The notes under the pieces were generated by a model, which worked only from the letters and a program-made list of their open reading frames with translations, ran no database searches and was not told the origin of the DNA. Of a stretch of 40,335 nt of DNA, positions 16,880 to 24,637 are shown one piece after another (the stretch's first letter is position 1; every line of letters begins with the position of its first letter). Both the position numbers and the translations under genes were made by a program. Source of the DNA: an uncultured Prevotella sp. Its GTDB lineage: Bacteria; Bacteroidota; Bacteroidia; Bacteroidales; Bacteroidaceae. The stretch is from assembly GCA_900315835.1 (NCBI GenBank), contig ONAR01000040.1, positions 1-40,335 on the forward strand, given 5' to 3'.

Positions 16880-16911
16880 CAAAGATATATTAAAATAAGT
16901 TTATAGACAAA
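16880..16911 (-). promoter_or_regulatory. Canonical promoter of PUL 1 (GH92 operon)
   Basis: On the minus strand: TTTG (16911-16908), exactly 20 nt, then TATCTTTG (16887-16880). The predicted transcript starts near 16873, leaving a leader of about 50 nt before GH92. A perfect spacing for the housekeeping sigma factor suggests control by repression or by an activator bound upstream, where the tandem palindromes lie. Confidence 0.85.
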
Positions 16912-16962
16912 CAATTTTGCGAAATATATTCTTCTGAATGCAAAAAAATAGTCTGGGCAATC

Positions 16963-17070
16963 GCGATACCATAGCTATCGCGGTGCGATACCATAGCTAT
17001 CGCGGTGCGATACCATAGCTATCGCGATGCGATACCATAGCTATCGCGATGCGATACCATAGCTATCGCG
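16963..17070. repeat. Five tandem 22-bp palindromic units
   Basis: GCGATACCATAGCTATCGCG plus two linker bases (GT, GT, AT, AT) is repeated five times without other variation, starting at 16963, 16985, 17007, 17029 and 17051. Each unit has 6-bp inverted arms (GCGATA/TATCGC) around CCATAGC. The period equals about two helical turns. The array lies 52 bp upstream of the PUL 1 -33 element and 84 bp before the yitT -7 box. Confidence 0.95.
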
Positions 17071-17086
17071 AAATGGCATCTTATAA

Positions 17087-17130
17087 ACTCAAAACTCACG
17101 AACTTAAGAACTCAAAAACTCATGAACTCA
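17087..17130. repeat. AACTCA-rich simple repeat
   Basis: A run of AACTCA-type hexamers with short variations (CTCAAAACTCACGAACTTAA and onward) directly precedes the yitT promoter. A reverse-complement relative of this tract occurs at 36589-36630. It probably belongs to a dispersed simple-sequence repeat; it does not encode a recognisable product. Confidence 0.6.
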
Positions 17131-17154
17131 TTCCCTTATTCCGAGATTATTGCT

Positions 17155-17162
17155 TACTTTTG
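17155..17162 (+). promoter_or_regulatory. -7 box of yitT promoter
   Basis: TACTTTTG matches TAnnTTTG. It lies 19 bp before the ATG at 17182 and inside the longer open frame that begins at 17122, which argues for the downstream start. No TTTG is found at the usual -33 distance. Confidence 0.6.
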
Positions 17163-17181
17163 CAAGCAGACATTGGAACTT

Positions 17182-18108
17182 ATGAAAAGCAATCACAACA
17201 ACAGCAAATCGGTTTACCGTACGGTGCGCGACTACGCCATCATCACCGTGGCCATGCTGATGGGCGTCGTCGGCCTTAACCTCTTCCTCTTGCCCAACCA
17301 GATTACGATGGGCGGTACGATGGGTATCGCGTCGATTATCTACTGGGGCCTGGGCATTCCGGCGCAAGACACCTATTTCGTCATCAATGCGGCGCTGCTC
17401 ATCGTTGCCCTGCGCGTGTTGGGCTGGCGGTTCTGCGCCAAGACCATCTACGGCGTGGTGGTGTTCACCGTCGGCTCCACCATCATCCAGTGGATGGGCT
17501 GCGAGCAGACCCACCTGTTGGCCGATCAGAAGTTTATGGCGTGCATCGTCGGCGGCGTGTTCATGGGCACGAGCGTCGGCCTCGGACTCTCTGCGGGCGG
17601 CAGCACCGGCGGGTCGGATGTGGTGGCGGCCATCGTGCATAAGTACCGCGACATCTCGCTCGGCCACGTCATCCTCTTCTGCGATTTGGCCATCATCACG
17701 TCGAGCTACGTTGTGCTGCGCGACTGGGAGAAAGTGCTCTACGGCTATGTACTGCTCTTCATTGTCTCTTTCTGCGTCGACTATGTGGTCAACTCTCTCC
17801 GGCGGTCGGTGCAGTTCTTCATCATCTCCGACAAATACCAGGAGATTGGCGAGGCCATCACGAAGATTGCCGACCGCGGCTGCTCCACGCTCAACGGCAA
17901 CGGATTCTATTCGAAGAAAGACATCAAGGTCATCTATTGCATTGCGAAGAAAAGCGAGTCGGCGTTCATCTTCGACCTCATCGACGAGATCGACCCCAAC
18001 GCCTTCGTGGCGCAGAGTGCCGTCATCGGCGTCTACGGCCAGGGCTTCGACCGCGTGAAGGTGAGGAAGAAGATTAGCTTGGAGCAAATCAAACAGGAAA
18101 TCAGTTGA
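17182..18108 (+). CDS. YitT-family membrane protein (DUF161/DUF2179)
   Basis: A 308-residue integral membrane protein of the YitT family. About five or six hydrophobic helices occupy residues 15-190 (YAIITVAMLMGVVGLNLFLL, GIASIIYWGLGIPA, ACIVGGVFMGTSVGLGLSAG, VLLFIVSFCVDYVVN). GLGLSAGGSTGGSDVVA is the family's conserved glycine-rich signature. A cytoplasmic DUF2179 domain (about 210-300) follows, with GCSTLNGNGFYSKKDIKVIYCI. Function is not established; transport has been suggested for the family. A start at 17122 is possible but would precede the likely transcription start. Its stop codon overlaps the left flanking repeat of the palindromic element that follows. Confidence 0.9.
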   Translation: MKSNHNNSKSVYRTVRDYAIITVAMLMGVVGLNLFLLPNQITMGGTMGIASIIYWGLGIPAQDTYFVINAALLIVALRVLGWRFCAKTIYGVVVFTVGSTIIQWMGCEQTHLLADQKFMACIVGGVFMGTSVGLGLSAGGSTGGSDVVAAIVHKYRDISLGHVILFCDLAIITSSYVVLRDWEKVLYGYVLLFIVSFCVDYVVNSLRRSVQFFIISDKYQEIGEAITKIADRGCSTLNGNGFYSKKDIKVIYCIAKKSESAFIFDLIDEIDPNAFVAQSAVIGVYGQGFDRVKVRKKISLEQIKQEIS

Positions 18109-18296
18109 TGTCCGGGCGCACCCGATAAAGTCCGTGGTGATGTACGCCACCGGTGACAGTGTAGTGGCCGGCCTGGTGCCGGCCACCAGCCGCCGGTGTT
18201 GCGGGCGTGTCTGTTGGTGGCCGGCACCAGGCCGGCCACTACACTGCTACCAAGGTTGCATACCTCCACGGACTTTATCCGCTGCGCCGATGTCCG
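18107..18296. mobile_element. 174-bp palindromic MITE-like element with 8-bp flanking repeats
   Basis: Between the direct repeats GATGTCCG (18107-18114 and 18289-18296) lies a symmetrical element, 18115-18288. Its terminal inverted repeats are 23 bp with 21 matches (18115-18137 and 18266-18288). Its core arms are 32 bp and perfect (18157-18188 and 18215-18246), around a 26-nt loop. Both arm pairs share the same centre (18201.5). Terminal inverted repeats directly bounded by identical 8-mers look like a transposed non-autonomous element with target-site duplication. The left 8-mer overlaps the yitT stop. No transposase is encoded. Confidence 0.75.
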
Positions 18297-18344
18297 AATA
18301 ATGTTAATATTGTTAAGATACATAGCAAACTGACTTGTTTTAAT

Positions 18345-18352
18345 TACTTTTG
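18345..18352 (+). promoter_or_regulatory. -7 box of AGCS symporter promoter
   Basis: TACTTTTG matches TAnnTTTG and lies 29 bp before the ATG at 18382. No good -33 TTTG is seen at 20 nt. The leader would be about 22 nt. Confidence 0.55.
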
Positions 18353-18381
18353 CATGCATTAAGACAATTACGCATATCGGG

Positions 18382-19749
18382 ATGAACGCAATAAGTGATT
18401 TCTTCGAAGCCTTTGGGCAATTGCTGTGGGGATGGCCGATGATCATTCTGCTGCTCGGCACCCATCTCTACCTGACGGTACGCCTGCGCTTTCCGCAGCG
18501 CAAGATCTTCACCGCCATCCGGCTGTCGGTGAGCCACGACAAAGGTGCCACGGGCGACGTGTCGCAGTTCGGCGCCTTGGCCACAGCCCTGGCCGCCACC
18601 ATCGGCACGGGCAACATCATCGGCGTGGCTACGGCTATCTCGTTAGGCGGCCCCGGTGCCGTGTTGTGGTGCTGGCTGACAGGTGTCTTCGGCATCGCGA
18701 CCAAGTACAGCGAGGGCCTGCTGGCCATCAAATACCGCGTCAGACAGCCGTCGGGCAAGATGCTCGGCGGACCGATGTACTCGCTTGAGCGGGGCCTGCA
18801 CTGCAAATGGCTTGCCGTATTGTTTGCCCTGTTCACCGCCGTGGCCGCCTTCGGCATCGGCAACACCGTGCAGGCCAATGCCATCGCCACCGTGATGCGC
18901 GACTCGTTCGGCATCTCGCCGTGGATTATCGGCGTCATCATCGCTGTCCTCACTGCCGTCGTCATCATCGGCGGCGTGAAGAGCATTGCCCGCGTCTGTG
19001 GACTGCTGGTGCCGCTCATGGCCCTGTTCTATGTTGCCGGCTGCCTCTACATTCTTTGCGTCAACTCCGCTTTCGTATGGCCGGCCATCCGACTCATCTG
19101 CATCTCGGCCTTCGACCCCGCGGCTGTCGGCGGCGGCTTTGCCGGCGGATTGGTGATGCTCGCTGCGCGCTACGGCATCGCCCGCGGCTTGTTCTCCAAT
19201 GAGTCCGGCCTTGGTTCGGCGCCCATCGTGGCGGCTGCGGCGCAGACGCGCAACCCCGTGCGTCAGGCCCTCGTATCGTCGTCGGGCACCTTCTGGGACA
19301 CCGTCGTCATCTGCGCCCTCACGGGCATCGTCGTCGTGAGCAGCATCCTGGCCTACCCCGACATCACCTACACCGACGGCGGGTCGCTCACCAACGCCGC
19401 CTTCTCCAAGATACCCGTCGTCGGCCGCCCCGTGCTGACGTTCGGCCTGGTGACCTTCGCCTTCAGCACCATCCTCGGCTGGAGCTACTACGGCGAGCGT
19501 GCCATGGAGTATCTCAAGGGCAACCGCTGGACCATGGCCTACCGCATGCTGTACATCATCGCCCTGTTCGTGGGCAGCGTGGCCAACCTGAACATGGTGT
19601 GGAATATCGCCGACTGCTTCAATGCCCTCATGGCCATCCCTAACCTCCTCAGCCTCCTGCTGCTCAGTGGCGTGCTGGTCAAAGAGACCGACAAATACCT
19701 CTGGAGTGGCCATCTCGACGCCGTGGCCGATGAGGATGCCGGGGAATGA
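18382..19749 (+). CDS. AGCS-family alanine/glycine:cation symporter
   Basis: A 455-residue inner-membrane transporter of the alanine or glycine:cation symporter family, normally Na+-driven. It has about ten hydrophobic helices. Family signatures are clear: the N-terminal GALATALAATIGTGNIIGVA, GGPGAVLWCWLTGVFG, KYSEGLLAIKYR, GLFSNESGLGSAPIVAAAA, and FAFSTILGWSYYGERAMEYL. Length is standard. It has its own -7 box downstream of the palindromic element and is followed by 193 bp before susC, so it is probably transcribed alone. There is no clear functional link to PUL 2, although both lie between the two palindromic copies. Confidence 0.95.
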   Translation: MNAISDFFEAFGQLLWGWPMIILLLGTHLYLTVRLRFPQRKIFTAIRLSVSHDKGATGDVSQFGALATALAATIGTGNIIGVATAISLGGPGAVLWCWLTGVFGIATKYSEGLLAIKYRVRQPSGKMLGGPMYSLERGLHCKWLAVLFALFTAVAAFGIGNTVQANAIATVMRDSFGISPWIIGVIIAVLTAVVIIGGVKSIARVCGLLVPLMALFYVAGCLYILCVNSAFVWPAIRLICISAFDPAAVGGGFAGGLVMLAARYGIARGLFSNESGLGSAPIVAAAAQTRNPVRQALVSSSGTFWDTVVICALTGIVVVSSILAYPDITYTDGGSLTNAAFSKIPVVGRPVLTFGLVTFAFSTILGWSYYGERAMEYLKGNRWTMAYRMLYIIALFVGSVANLNMVWNIADCFNALMAIPNLLSLLLLSGVLVKETDKYLWSGHLDAVADEDAGE

Positions 19750-19827
19750 CGGGGAATGAGGTGAGGCGGCAGTTATCCGGAATTGTCGTAAAAGCCAAGC
19801 GAAATACCCAATAATCCAATCAAAAAG

Positions 19828-19886
19828 CACCATTTGACCCAATATCACCATTTATTTGTTCGATTGTCGTAGAATTTTTACCATTT
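19828..19886 (+). promoter_or_regulatory. Candidate HTCS operator: repeated ACCATTT motifs
   Basis: CACCATTT occurs at 19828-19835 and 19846-19853 (18-bp period), and a related TACCATTT at 19879-19886, in the leader region of PUL 2. The first two lie about 40 to 65 bp upstream of the -7 box, where AraC-type HTCS proteins usually bind direct repeats. This is inferred from position and repetition only. The ATTGTCGTA motif is also repeated nearby (19793 and 19863). Confidence 0.35.
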
Positions 19887-19892
19887 CCACCC

Positions 19893-19900
19893 TAATTTTG
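19893..19900 (+). promoter_or_regulatory. -7 box of PUL 2 susC promoter
   Basis: TAATTTTG matches TAnnTTTG and lies 42 bp before the ATG at 19943. The -33 region lacks TTTG, which fits an activator-dependent promoter. It lies inside the longer susC open frame and so argues for the start at 19943. Confidence 0.6.
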
Positions 19901-19942
19901 CGAGCGGCTAAAGGCTACAAACAATCAACTAAAACAAATAAT

Positions 19943-22900
19943 ATGGAACAAAAGAAAAGGGTGTTCTTACTCCTTGTATTGCTCTGCGCATCTTTATCAG
20001 TGTGGTGCCAGACCGTTATCACAGGAACAGTAAGAGATTCCTCAAATGGTGACCCGCTTCTGGGTGTCACTATTCGTGCGACTGCCGGCAAAGCCATGAG
20101 CGTTACCGACATGGACGGTAACTTCAGTATTACTGCACCGCCCAACAGCCAACTTGTTTTCTCCTATGTAGGCTACAAAGATGTACGCGTAGCCGTGAAT
20201 GGCAAGTCCCGTTTGGACATCAGCATGCAACCTATGCAGAATGACCTGAACGAGATTGTGGTCATCGGTTATGGTACACAGCGCAAAGCCGACCTGACGG
20301 GTTCAGTCGGCGTGGTCGATATGGACGATGCCAAGAAGACCGGCTCTACCAACATCTATGAGATGCTGCAGGGTCAGGTTGCTGGTGTCTCGGTGTCGAC
20401 GACCTCGCAGCCTGGTGCTATGAGTAACGTCAGGATCCGTGGTGTGGGCTCCTTTAACAATGTAGGTCCGCTCTACGTGCTTGACGGTTTGATTGTGAAC
20501 GATGTCAACCACCTCAACCCCAACGAGATTGAGTCGATGCAGGTGTTGAAAGATGCCTCTGCCGCCGCCATTTATGGTGCACGCGGTGCCAACGGTGTCA
20601 TCCTCATCACAACCAAGCATGGCCAGAAAGGTAAGGCCAGCCTCGACGTGACCGCCAACTTCAGTCTTGCCGACCTTCCAAAGAAGATTGACATGATGGA
20701 TGCCACAAGTTTCATGTTCTACAACGAGCAGGCTTACCTCAACGCCAATACCGCATGGCCAGCAGCCAACTACTCTACAGAGCACACGGGAAAGTATATC
20801 CCCAACACCGACTGGCAGAAGGCCGTGTTCAAGACCGGCTTCACGCAGGACTATAATATGATGTATACGCAAGGCTCCGACAAGGTGAACTTCGCCTTGG
20901 GCGCAGGCTACTACGATCAGAAAGGTATAATGGAAGGCCCTCACTACCAGCGCTTCACAGTCCGCTTCAACGGCGATGCCACCTATGGCATTCTGCATAT
21001 TGGCGTCAACTCCACCTTCCAGCATGCCATCAACCACAACACCAACGGTGGTTCGTTCTGGAATGCACTGGCCATGCCGCCAGTCATCCCCGTCTACGAC
21101 CCCGATGAGCCTTCTCATAAGGGTGGTTACGGCTACGGCAGTGCCTCGTTCCCGACCTATAGCAGCAATCCAATCGCCATTCAGAACTCTTACCGCAGCC
21201 TGACTGTTGACAACCGTGGCATTGCTAACGCCTTTGTCGAGCTCAAGCCTTGGAAGTTCCTCACCTATAAGTTGAACTTAGGTGTGGATGCCTGGTTTGG
21301 CCGTCATAAGATGGAGAACTACTGCTACACCATGCGTATGGCATCGGGTGAGCAGCGCTACAAGGATGTGCTTGATGACAACCGCGACCAGCGTATCACC
21401 ACTGTCATGGAGCATACCCTCACTTACAACGAGACCTTCGGCAAGCACCATGTAACGGCCTTGGCTGGTTTCACGGCTGAGGATGTCAACTGGCACTGGC
21501 TCGCCAACCAGGGCTACAACCAGCAGGTGCAGGGCCTGTGGGAAATCGACCTCGCAGGTACACAGAACAATATGGAAGGTTCGGAGCAGGAGCGCCGTCA
21601 GCTGTCCTACATCGGACGTGTTGACTACAGCTACGCTGACCGCTACCTCTTCCAGTTCAACTTCCGTTCCGATGGCAGCTCTAAGTTCGGTCCCAGCAAG
21701 CGTCGCGGCTACTTCCCCTCGTTCTCCGCAGGATGGCGTATCTCTGAGGAGAAGTTCTGGGAGCCAATGAAGAAGTATGTCGACAACCTGAAACTCCGCG
21801 CCAGCTGGGGTAAGGTGGGTGACATGCAGTCGCTCGGCAACTATTCCTACATCCCCACCATCGACCACTCCGGTCCTTATGAGGGCCTCTACGCTGTCTT
21901 TGGTCCCTCTGGCAACGAAAACGTGCACTATGGAGCCACACAGACCTCAAAGGTGAACGTCAACCTCGGATGGGAGACCAAGACCACTACCAACATCGGT
22001 TTGGACTTCAACTTGCTCAACTCCCGTATCTTCGGTTCATTTGAATGGTTCAACGCCAAGTCTACCGACCTGCTGCTGAATGTGCCTCAGGCTTGGGCAA
22101 CCGGTGTCTCCACACTGTGGACCAACTATGGTGAGATGCGTAACCGTGGCGTTGAGCTCACCCTCGGCGTACAGGATCATAAGGGTGACTTCGGCTACCG
22201 CGTGGCCGCCAACCTCTCTACCCTGCGCAACAAGGTGCTGAAGATGGGTGATGCCTACGTGCAGCGTGGCTACACCCGCACCGAGGTCGGCCGCTCAGTT
22301 TCCGACTTCTATCTGCTTAAGTCAGGCGGCATTTTCCAGTCAATGGATGAGGTGTTCAACTACACCACTAAGCTTCCCGACGGTACCGTCAAGGTGATTC
22401 AGCCTAATGCTAAGCCCGGTGACGTGAAGTATGTTGATGTCAATGGTGACGGTCAGATTGACGATACCGATAAAGACTGGTGCGGCAGCCCACTGCCTAA
22501 GATGGAGCTGGGCCTGAACGTCAACCTCACCTATAAGGACTTCGACTTCTATATGATGTGGGAAGGCAAGTTCGGCAACAAGATCTACAACCAGACACGC
22601 GCCAACCTGCTCAACTTCAATGTTGACAACATTCCCGCTGACGTGACGCCGTGGACGTGGGACAACCCCTCGACGGTCTACCCGCGCATGTATGCCAACT
22701 CTACTGACAACAACAAGAGCAGCGACCGCTTCCTTGAGAATGGCAGATATTTCCGCATGAACGCCATCCAGCTTGGCTACACGCTTCCTGCAAGTCTCTC
22801 CAAGAAGATCTACATCCAGCGCTGCCGTGTGTACGTCAGCGGAACCAACCTCATCACGCTGACTGGCTATAAGGGCTATGACCCCGACATCATTTGCACC

Positions 22901-22981
22901 GACGTCTATGCACAGGGCATTGACAGCGGTCAGTATCCCTCTACACGCCAAATCAACTTCGGTCTGCAACTTACCTTCTAA
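19943..22981 (+). CDS. susC: SusC/RagA-family TonB-dependent transporter (PUL 2)
   Basis: A 1012-residue outer-membrane oligosaccharide importer. It has a signal peptide (MEQKKRVFLLLVLLCASLSVWC), a carboxypeptidase-regulatory-like domain (VITGTVRDSSNGDPLLGVTI, about 25-105), a TonB box region LNEIVVIGYG, a plug with EMLQGQVAGVSVST and GPLYVLDGLIVNDV, and a long barrel ending in TRQINFGLQLTF. The open frame continues 29 codons upstream, but the -7 box lies in that extension and the signal peptide begins at 19943. An 18-bp gap leads to susD. It is the first gene of PUL 2 and presumably activated by the HTCS encoded downstream. Confidence 0.96.
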   Translation: MEQKKRVFLLLVLLCASLSVWCQTVITGTVRDSSNGDPLLGVTIRATAGKAMSVTDMDGNFSITAPPNSQLVFSYVGYKDVRVAVNGKSRLDISMQPMQNDLNEIVVIGYGTQRKADLTGSVGVVDMDDAKKTGSTNIYEMLQGQVAGVSVSTTSQPGAMSNVRIRGVGSFNNVGPLYVLDGLIVNDVNHLNPNEIESMQVLKDASAAAIYGARGANGVILITTKHGQKGKASLDVTANFSLADLPKKIDMMDATSFMFYNEQAYLNANTAWPAANYSTEHTGKYIPNTDWQKAVFKTGFTQDYNMMYTQGSDKVNFALGAGYYDQKGIMEGPHYQRFTVRFNGDATYGILHIGVNSTFQHAINHNTNGGSFWNALAMPPVIPVYDPDEPSHKGGYGYGSASFPTYSSNPIAIQNSYRSLTVDNRGIANAFVELKPWKFLTYKLNLGVDAWFGRHKMENYCYTMRMASGEQRYKDVLDDNRDQRITTVMEHTLTYNETFGKHHVTALAGFTAEDVNWHWLANQGYNQQVQGLWEIDLAGTQNNMEGSEQERRQLSYIGRVDYSYADRYLFQFNFRSDGSSKFGPSKRRGYFPSFSAGWRISEEKFWEPMKKYVDNLKLRASWGKVGDMQSLGNYSYIPTIDHSGPYEGLYAVFGPSGNENVHYGATQTSKVNVNLGWETKTTTNIGLDFNLLNSRIFGSFEWFNAKSTDLLLNVPQAWATGVSTLWTNYGEMRNRGVELTLGVQDHKGDFGYRVAANLSTLRNKVLKMGDAYVQRGYTRTEVGRSVSDFYLLKSGGIFQSMDEVFNYTTKLPDGTVKVIQPNAKPGDVKYVDVNGDGQIDDTDKDWCGSPLPKMELGLNVNLTYKDFDFYMMWEGKFGNKIYNQTRANLLNFNVDNIPADVTPWTWDNPSTVYPRMYANSTDNNKSSDRFLENGRYFRMNAIQLGYTLPASLSKKIYIQRCRVYVSGTNLITLTGYKGYDPDIICTDVYAQGIDSGQYPSTRQINFGLQLTF

Positions 22982-22999
22982 TTATAAAGCATTCAATTT

Positions 23000-24619
23000 A
23001 TGAAACACATAATAGCGAAAATCCTGCTTGCCTCGGCAACGCTCACCGTTGCAGCCTCATGCAGTGATAATTGGCTCGACCTTCAGGACCCCAACCGTGA
23101 GACGGCTGAGACGTTCTGGAAGACAACCGAGCAGTTTGATGAAGGCCTTTCTGCCGCCTATTCCACTTGGCGTCGCCCCGGCTTCTTCAGCCGTTGGTTC
23201 CAGGTGCTGATGATTCTCCGTGGCGATGAGGGATGGAGCGAGAGCCCTAACGCCGAGTTCCAGGCTGATGCCAACTTCATTATCTCAGCCTACAACTACG
23301 ACAGCAACGAAGGCCTCAACCTGCCTTGGCAGGCTATGTACAACAGCCTTTACTATGTCAACCAGGTCATCGACAACATGAATGACCATGGCTACGACCT
23401 CTTCTCAAAGGAGGAAGCCGACCAGATTCTTGGTCAGGGCTACTTCATCCGCGGTGTGGCCTTCTGGGCTATCGCAGGCATCTATGGCAAGGGCCCCATC
23501 CAGATTAGTTCGACGCAAGAGGGCACTATCGGTTCGCAGGAAGATCTCTATAAGCAGGCATTGTCCGACTTCACGCAGGCTTCGCAACTGTTGCCTACCT
23601 CATGGAGCTCTCAGGAAAAAGGACGTGTCACCAAGGGTGGTGCACTGGGTATGATGGCGCGCTGCAACATGCAGCTGGCCGGCATCAAGTGCCACAGACC
23701 ATGGGATGCTGCCAACCAAGACCAAAACGCAGCCAACGAGTACTGGCGTGCCGCAAAGAAGAATATGGAGGACATCTTCAACCTCGGTATCTACAAGCTC
23801 TGCGACAACTGGATGGACAACTTCACCGAGAGCAACGAGAACAACTCGGAGTCGCTCTTCGAGGTGAACTTCAAGGATGGCCTCATCAACGGTAACGAGG
23901 TCGGCAACCAGCGCCCGAAATTCCTCGGCCTCTACCTCAGCGATGGTTCCGGCGCCTGGAACGACGGCTCAGCACGCGACTGGCTGTTGGACGAGTTCAA
24001 CAAGGAGCGCGACAAGGATGGCAACGTCGATATGCGTAAGTTCCACACCTTATTCTATTATGATCCCGCCGAGCCCCAGACAACAACCGCCAACTACTAT
24101 GGCAAGACCTGGAGCGAGTGGTGCGCTACGGAAGGTTATCAGAACAACGAGTTCCCGCATAAGTGCTACTGGAAGAAGTACACCAGTGTGGAGACCGATA
24201 ATAAGACCGAGGATTACTCATCAGGTGCCAACCTGCGTGTGCTGCGCCTTGCCGACGTCTATCTGATGTATGCTGAGGTGCTCAACGAACTGGGCGAGAA
24301 CCGTGCCACCGCCGTTGAATACATCAACAAGGTGCGCCGTCGCGTCAACATGGCCGACCTCAATCCAGCCAACTTCACCAACTACGACACCCTGCTCAAC
24401 CAGATTAAGCACGAGCGCCTCGTCGAGCTTTGCGGTGAGTGCACCCGCTGGTACGACCTCGACCGCTGGGGCGACCTCCACGACCAAGCCAAGGTGAACG
24501 AGATCTCCGAGCGCGACGCCGACTTCCTCAACTTCAAGGTGGGCAAGAACCATCTGTGGATTATCCCCAACCATGAGATTAACCTCTGGCCGGGTCTGAC
24601 CCAAAATCCTGGATACTAA
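23000..24619 (+). CDS. susD: SusD/RagB-family surface glycan-binding lipoprotein (PUL 2)
   Basis: A 539-residue SusD homologue, the surface lid of the SusC transporter upstream. It shows a lipoprotein signal with lipobox AASC (Cys21) followed by SDNWLDL, then ETAETFWKTTEQFDEGLSAAY, LGQGYFIRGVAFWAIAGIYG in the helical core, and the C-terminal IKHERLVELCGECTRWYDLDRW signature. Cys21 should be lipidated and the protein surface exposed. It lies 18 bp after susC and 18 bp before the next lipoprotein gene, so co-transcription is clear. Many aromatic residues are available for glycan stacking, but the ligand is unknown. Confidence 0.95.
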   Translation: MKHIIAKILLASATLTVAASCSDNWLDLQDPNRETAETFWKTTEQFDEGLSAAYSTWRRPGFFSRWFQVLMILRGDEGWSESPNAEFQADANFIISAYNYDSNEGLNLPWQAMYNSLYYVNQVIDNMNDHGYDLFSKEEADQILGQGYFIRGVAFWAIAGIYGKGPIQISSTQEGTIGSQEDLYKQALSDFTQASQLLPTSWSSQEKGRVTKGGALGMMARCNMQLAGIKCHRPWDAANQDQNAANEYWRAAKKNMEDIFNLGIYKLCDNWMDNFTESNENNSESLFEVNFKDGLINGNEVGNQRPKFLGLYLSDGSGAWNDGSARDWLLDEFNKERDKDGNVDMRKFHTLFYYDPAEPQTTTANYYGKTWSEWCATEGYQNNEFPHKCYWKKYTSVETDNKTEDYSSGANLRVLRLADVYLMYAEVLNELGENRATAVEYINKVRRRVNMADLNPANFTNYDTLLNQIKHERLVELCGECTRWYDLDRWGDLHDQAKVNEISERDADFLNFKVGKNHLWIIPNHEINLWPGLTQNPGY

Positions 24620-24637
24620 ACCAAACCCTGCATTACA

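Noticed and set aside
16823-16882. Upstream start for the GH92 gene
   Set aside because: It would precede the likely transcription start and bury the signal peptide.
16963-17070. CRISPR array
   Set aside because: The repeats are adjacent with only 2-bp linkers, no unique spacers, and no cas genes are present.
17128-18186. Minus-strand open frame (352 codons) over yitT
   Set aside because: Antisense shadow of yitT whose N-terminus is encoded by the palindromic element.
18643-19851. Minus-strand open frame (402 codons) over the AGCS gene
   Set aside because: Antisense to an unambiguous AGCS symporter; histidine, arginine and aspartate-rich shadow translation without homology features.
19856-19942. 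Upstream start for PUL 2 susC
   Set aside because: The -7 box lies inside this extension and the signal peptide starts at 19943.
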